DNA of 11,570 nucleotides from Jaenimonas drosophilae (lineage: Eukaryota > Euglenozoa > Kinetoplastea > Trypanosomatida > Trypanosomatidae), in assembly GCA_030849065.1 (NCBI GenBank), contig JASAON010001308.1:1-11570 (forward strand), in the 5' to 3' direction. The position numbers were made by a program, and so were the translations under genes. The notes below the pieces were generated by a model. The model made no database searches. It was not told where the DNA came from and saw only the letters and a program-made list of their open reading frames with translations. This document shows positions 8,365-11,570 of this stretch, piece by piece. Position 1 is the stretch's first letter, and every line of letters begins with the position of its first letter.

Positions 8365-8576
8365 GACATCATTACACGACACGAATATGGCCATGAGACC
8401 TAATAGAAAAGAACCTCGCATCATTCAGACAATGAACTCATAGGAGGTGCAACGAACATGAACTGTTCTTCAATCACAGGATATTACAACAATCGTTCAG
8501 TTCCAACAGAACAAAAGCAAGCATTCCAACATTCATCTGACGGTACCTACGTATAGGCCGAATGATGGGGGCATGA

Positions 8577-8660
8577 TGATGGAGGAGGATGCGGTGGGTG
8601 GTGGTGGGTGGAAGAGGGGGGATGTGGTTGTTGGGGGATTTAGTAGTAGTAGAGAGAGAT
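8577..8660 (+). repeat. G-rich low-complexity tract (GGA/GGT, TAG and AG repeats)
   Basis: The plus strand has GGAGGAGGAT, then GGTGGGTGGTGGTGGGTGG, GAGGGGGG, TTGGGGG, then TAGTAGTAG and AGAGAGAG. Four runs of three or more G occur with loops of about 7, 7 and 11 bases, so a G-quadruplex on the non-transcribed strand is possible. The minus-strand RNA would be a C-rich pyrimidine tract. Confidence 0.6.
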
Positions 8661-8828
8661 TTCTTGCAGCACAGCACCAACGGCGTTGTGTGTTAGTTTC
8701 GTGAATGAAAAGATATGGGGAAGGGAGAGTGGAGGAGTGGACAGGCTGAAAGGTAAGCGCCATCAAGCATTGAAGAGTGCGAGGGGAACGCGTGAGTATT
8801 GGATACATATAGTGGAGCAACGCTCCGA

Positions 8829-8873
8829 ACACAACACACTCACACACACACAAACAAACACACGCGCGCGCAA
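8829..8873 (+). repeat. (AC)n/(CG)n dinucleotide microsatellite
   Basis: The tract consists of imperfect CA repeats followed by CACACGCGCGCGC. The last part (about 8858-8871) alternates purine and pyrimidine and could adopt Z-DNA. Such tracts are common in trypanosomatid spacers, and no gene function is implied. Confidence 0.75.
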
Positions 8874-9063
8874 GCACATCAGGGGTGGAGGTACAAAGTG
8901 TTCACACCAATACACGAAAGAGAGAAAACATAATAGGACGTGGGAATGGGATTAGATGGTGGTAGTGGGTGTTTTCCGAAGGGAGCGCAGTGTAAGTGAG
9001 CAATCGGCAGCAGCCGCTACAAGTACACACAGACAACCCCCACACAGACAAAGCACACTCCAG

Positions 9064-9081
9064 CTACTACTATTACTACTA
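9064..9081. repeat. CTA/TTA triplet repeat forming six tandem in-frame stops
   Basis: Six consecutive plus-strand triplets (five CTA, one TTA) read on the minus strand as TAG TAG TAA TAG TAG TAG. They lie in frame with and immediately after the dienelactone-hydrolase-like fragment, so its true stop is the first of six. Confidence 0.8.
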
Positions 9082-9327
9082 CTGCAGTGTGGAGCGGAAG
9101 AAGGCGATGCTGGCAGCAGTGGCTTCGTCCAGCTCCTTGCGCTGGACGTCGGTGCAGCTGTCGTGGTCGAAGCGACAACCAAAGAAGCCGTGGTCGAGGT
9201 GTGCGTAGCGCGTGTACACGCAGCGGCCGTGTGTGTTGGCACGCACAGCAGCCTCGATGTCCTCAAAGGGAGGCTCGTCCTTGGAGAGCAGGAGACACAC
9301 CGGGTGTTTCGCTGAGTTGTCAGTGCA
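9079..9327 (-). pseudogene. C-terminal fragment of a dienelactone-hydrolase-like (alpha/beta hydrolase) gene
   Basis: An open frame of 82 codons runs from just after a TAA (9328-9330) to a stop at 9079-9081, with no ATG near its 5' end. It reads HPVCLLLSKDEPPFEDIEA, then LDHGFFGCRFD, and ends SIAFFRSTLQ. This resembles the C-terminal end of dienelactone hydrolase family proteins: a beta strand leading to the catalytic Asp (in SKDEP), the catalytic His in HGFF, and a final helix ending in AFFR. The nucleophile-elbow half of the protein, normally about 150 residues, is missing; the sequence above 9330 is AT-rich with stops. Most codons end in G or C, in sharp contrast to its surroundings, so it is probably a recent fragment of a well-expressed gene carried here by rearrangement. 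Alternatively it is a very short real gene using an unseen start. Family assignment is by motif recognition only. Confidence 0.6.
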
Positions 9328-9330
9328 TTA

Positions 9331-11167
9331 CTTTTGTATGTCTTCTAAGATTACTTGCTAATTAGTATGAGGATCAAGAGAAGATGAAAAGAGATAAGGG
9401 TGATGTGGTATGAGGAAATGAGGGTGGTAAGTGGGATGAATAAATAACATGTTTGAGTTGGTCGGTGGTATTTGTAACTTTGTGTCGTTCTTTGCTGCAG
9501 ATTCTGTGAAGCACGATGACGTGGTTCGAGAGAGATATGCTGTATTGAAGATGATAATGAAAAAAAGAAGTTGACTACTATTTGTAGGAGGTCACTGGAA
9601 TGGGCCATGGGAGGTGAGGGTCACATCTTGCTGGCAAAGAAAATGAAGATGGAAGATGTTGATTTAGGTACGCTGAAACTTCCTTCCCAATGTGTTTAGA
9701 TGGTTGTCGAGAAGTCCTTTTTTGTTTCTTGGAGACGGGGAGTGGGCACGATTGCAAAAGATCTGACCGTTGCGCACACACACAGTTGTGAACTGTGAAG
9801 AGCTCAAACCTCATTGAGAAGAGGTAACAACGAAATTGGGTTGAAGGAAAATAAAAAGAATCACTTGCTGATTGGTGCAGTTGGCCTCGACAAGGCGACA
9901 GAAATGATGAAGGAAGGGGGCAAACGAGAAATGTACCTGATTGTGTGGTGAGTAGGAAGAAGCCACGGACAGCAATGAAGTAAAGCATGTGCGTTGTAAG
10001 GCGCAACAAAACGGACAACGTTCACCAAAGCTCAGTGTGCCGTTGTAAGAAGGCATGGTAAGAAGCTACCATGCTGAGGAAGATATTCTGCTCAAGGATG
10101 AAGAAGGAACGTCTTAGTCATCACAAGAGCAAATAAGACGCATACCTGGATTCCTAATCAGCGTAGCATCTGAATCATGTCACAGAAAAAAAAACGAAGT
10201 ACAAACGATCAGTGTGTGGAATGCACCGCTCACAAACCATGCGGTACCAAAGAAGAGAATCACTGCAGCTTCAGCATTGCACCCATTTTAACACTCAAAG
10301 AATGAAAGTAGAAAGCATGCTGCAGCATAACCAGGAAATGACACTTGATACGGTATGCTCAGGCTAAATTGCTACGAAATGAGAAAACAGAAGTGATCCA
10401 TCCACAAAGAGTAGTTGGAAGCCGCTGCCACAAATTTCAAAAAAGAAGCAGACACAACCAAACTTCTGCAGCACCATCTCTTCATTACAAAACAAAAAAA
10501 GAGGTCGTAGGTAAGAAAAGTGAAGGTAGGGGGAGAAGCAACCTGCTACACTGGCATTGAAACAAAGTAGCACTATATACACCAATACTGCAGATGATAT
10601 GATGCAGGGCAAGGAGGTTGCCATCACAAACAGTTAAACAGACATCCGCTGAAAAACTCACGTGAATGAATCTATCCATCACAGGTACTAACCATCGCAT
10701 AGGTTCTAACGACGAAGAAGATGAGCGGAGTCAGGCTCACAACACTGCATCGAGCTGCTGATATAATACATTCATATGAAAGCGGTATTGACTTTCCACA
10801 AATATAAGAAGAGCATACAGTATGCAGAAGCGCACTCAATTGGAACCAAGGAAACAACTGCACCTTAGAAACGCCCATGTTAGAGACATACACTCCATGA
10901 GAGCATCACCTTTCCAATTAAAGATCACGTATAATACCTTGGCAATAAAATCATCTGAACTCATTGCATTCTTGCCGGTATACTGAGTCCTCTGCGCACA
11001 CCATGTTACATTAATGTCACTGAGACTCTGTCAACGCTACAAAGCAATAACACACGTAGCGTCTTCACACCCGCACATATGCCGGAAATGGCCAACTTGA
11101 CTAACATCCATCTCATCTGCAACCATCTGACAAAAGCAGCTCATACATCATGTAACAGTAGTGGTGT
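9331..11167. other. Spacer without a clear gene; possible very decayed remnants
   Basis: No intact gene was recognised in this 1.8 kb. A minus-strand frame without an early ATG (10836-11030, 64 codons) contains SSDDFIAKVL and NWKGDALM, loosely resembling TQDFIALAG and VWQQDMM of the ectodomain. About 500 bases further along the strand, near 10300, a 15-base match to the ectodomain gene (CAAAGAATGAAAGTA on the plus strand) would encode LSFF in both. These hints are too weak to call a pseudogene. The remaining frames look random. The right end should be the 3' UTR of the right-hand gene. Confidence 0.45.
10053..10074. repeat. Short perfect inverted repeat
   Basis: GCATGGTA and TACCATGC form an 8-bp perfect stem around a 6-base loop. 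An outer CTCAG (10031-10035) and CTGAG (10074-10078) could extend it, sharing one base. It sits in a gene-free spacer and no function is evident. Confidence 0.5.
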
Positions 11168-11570
11168 TCACTCAAATGGATCATCCGCATAATAGGAAAA
11201 ATGCTGCAACTGCCTCAATTGTTTCGACTGTCGCATTGACTTCCTCGCCGCCCTTGCCGCCATCCCTGACACCGTTGCAGACTGTGATACACTCAATCCA
11301 TCCGCGAGACCGCTCTCCGCGGAATGCAAGGCTGCTCCCCTCACCCCAACACCGGGAACCGACACAGAACACCCACGAGGAATTCTGTGACGACACTCTA
11401 GCACAGAGGCAATATGATGATTCAGGCAAGTCTGCATTGCAGTGTAACATTCACGGTCACTGGAGTATGTATCTCGGTCGCAGAGGGGTGAACCGCAACA
11501 CTTGGGAATCCAACGGAGGCTTCGTGCCCTCTCAGCATCACTTTGACGACTGTAAAACGCATCAAAGCGT
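11168..11570 (-). CDS. Receptor-type adenylate cyclase-like protein, C-terminal 134 residues (runs off right edge)
   Basis: Open from the right edge (in frame from 11569) to TGA at 11168-11170. It is the 3' end of a third family member. The first 66 residues after the edge codon align without gaps to residues 1176-1241 of the complete gene, beginning with FDAFYSRQSDAERARSLRW, identical in both. Seven cysteines occur in each copy, five at the same positions. After this block the linker is diverged and alanine/serine-rich, then both proteins share SMR, five or six residues, and QLQHFSY close to the end. This copy ends 7 residues after that motif, the complete one 14. The part present is the cytoplasmic tail downstream of the cyclase-like domain, so nothing can be said about catalytic residues of this copy. 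Confidence 0.85.
   Translation of the reverse strand, partial: RFDAFYSRQSDAERARSLRWIPKCCGSPLCDRDTYSSDRECYTAMQTCLNHHIASVLECRHRIPRGCSVSVPGVGVRGAALHSAESGLADGLSVSQSATVSGMAARAARKSMRQSKQLRQLQHFSYYADDPFE

Larger units (their letters stand above)
8365..9063. other. Low-complexity spacer upstream of the complete gene
   Basis: No gene was recognised. The stretch is rich in simple sequence: a G-rich plus strand at 8577-8660 and an alternating AC/CG tract at 8829-8873. Open frames on both strands here are products of these biased tracts. Its transcribed (minus) strand is C- and T-rich, so part of it may strengthen trans-splicing upstream of the main acceptor at 8323. Confidence 0.5.

Noticed and set aside
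8533..8877. 114-codon minus-strand frame through the repeat region
   Set aside because: Its composition follows from the CA/CG and C-rich simple repeats, as shown by CVCLCVC and poly-Pro/Thr stretches.
8952..9315. Overlapping plus- and minus-strand frames around the hydrolase-like fragment
   Set aside because: They are alternative-frame shadows of the GC-rich hydrolase-like fragment; their Ser/Thr- or Val/Leu-rich translations show no motifs.
9578..10056. Minus-strand frames of 146 and 81 codons in the second spacer
   Set aside because: They overlap in different frames, are rich in Ser/Phe/Pro/Leu from a pyrimidine-rich strand, and show no motif or bias.

Overview
The window looks like nuclear DNA of a kinetoplastid protist, most likely a trypanosome. 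Everything recognisable lies on the minus strand. The genes have no introns. Two of them have a pyrimidine tract ending in CAG just upstream of the ATG, as expected of spliced-leader trans-splicing. The genes form a tandem family resembling the trypanosomatid receptor-type adenylate cyclases (ESAG4/GRESAG4 class). The species cannot be fixed from the sequence.

Layout in transcription order, from right to left: (1) the 3' end of one family member, stopping at 11168; (2) a spacer of about 2.9 kb holding a C-terminal fragment of a dienelactone-hydrolase-like gene (9079-9327), low-complexity tracts and possibly very decayed family remnants; (3) one complete 1315-codon family member (8267 to 4320); (4) a second spacer of about 2.8 kb with a clear decayed ectodomain copy (2464-2925); (5) the first 497 codons of a third member (1491 to 1), which runs off the left edge.

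The complete gene encodes a signal peptide, a large two-lobed ectodomain, one transmembrane helix, a cytoplasmic class III cyclase-like domain and a cysteine-rich tail of about 185 residues. The main point of interest is that the cyclase-like domain keeps the family scaffold but has lost its metal-binding, adenine-binding and transition-state residues in an otherwise unbroken frame. It looks like a receptor pseudo-cyclase rather than an enzyme. The tail is shared with the right-hand member, including five cysteines at identical spacing and a QLQHFSY motif near the C-terminus.

The two ectodomains share long, nearly identical DNA blocks separated by strongly diverged segments of equal length, a mosaic that suggests gene conversion plus diversification of exposed loops. 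No RNA genes, transposons or CRISPR arrays were seen.
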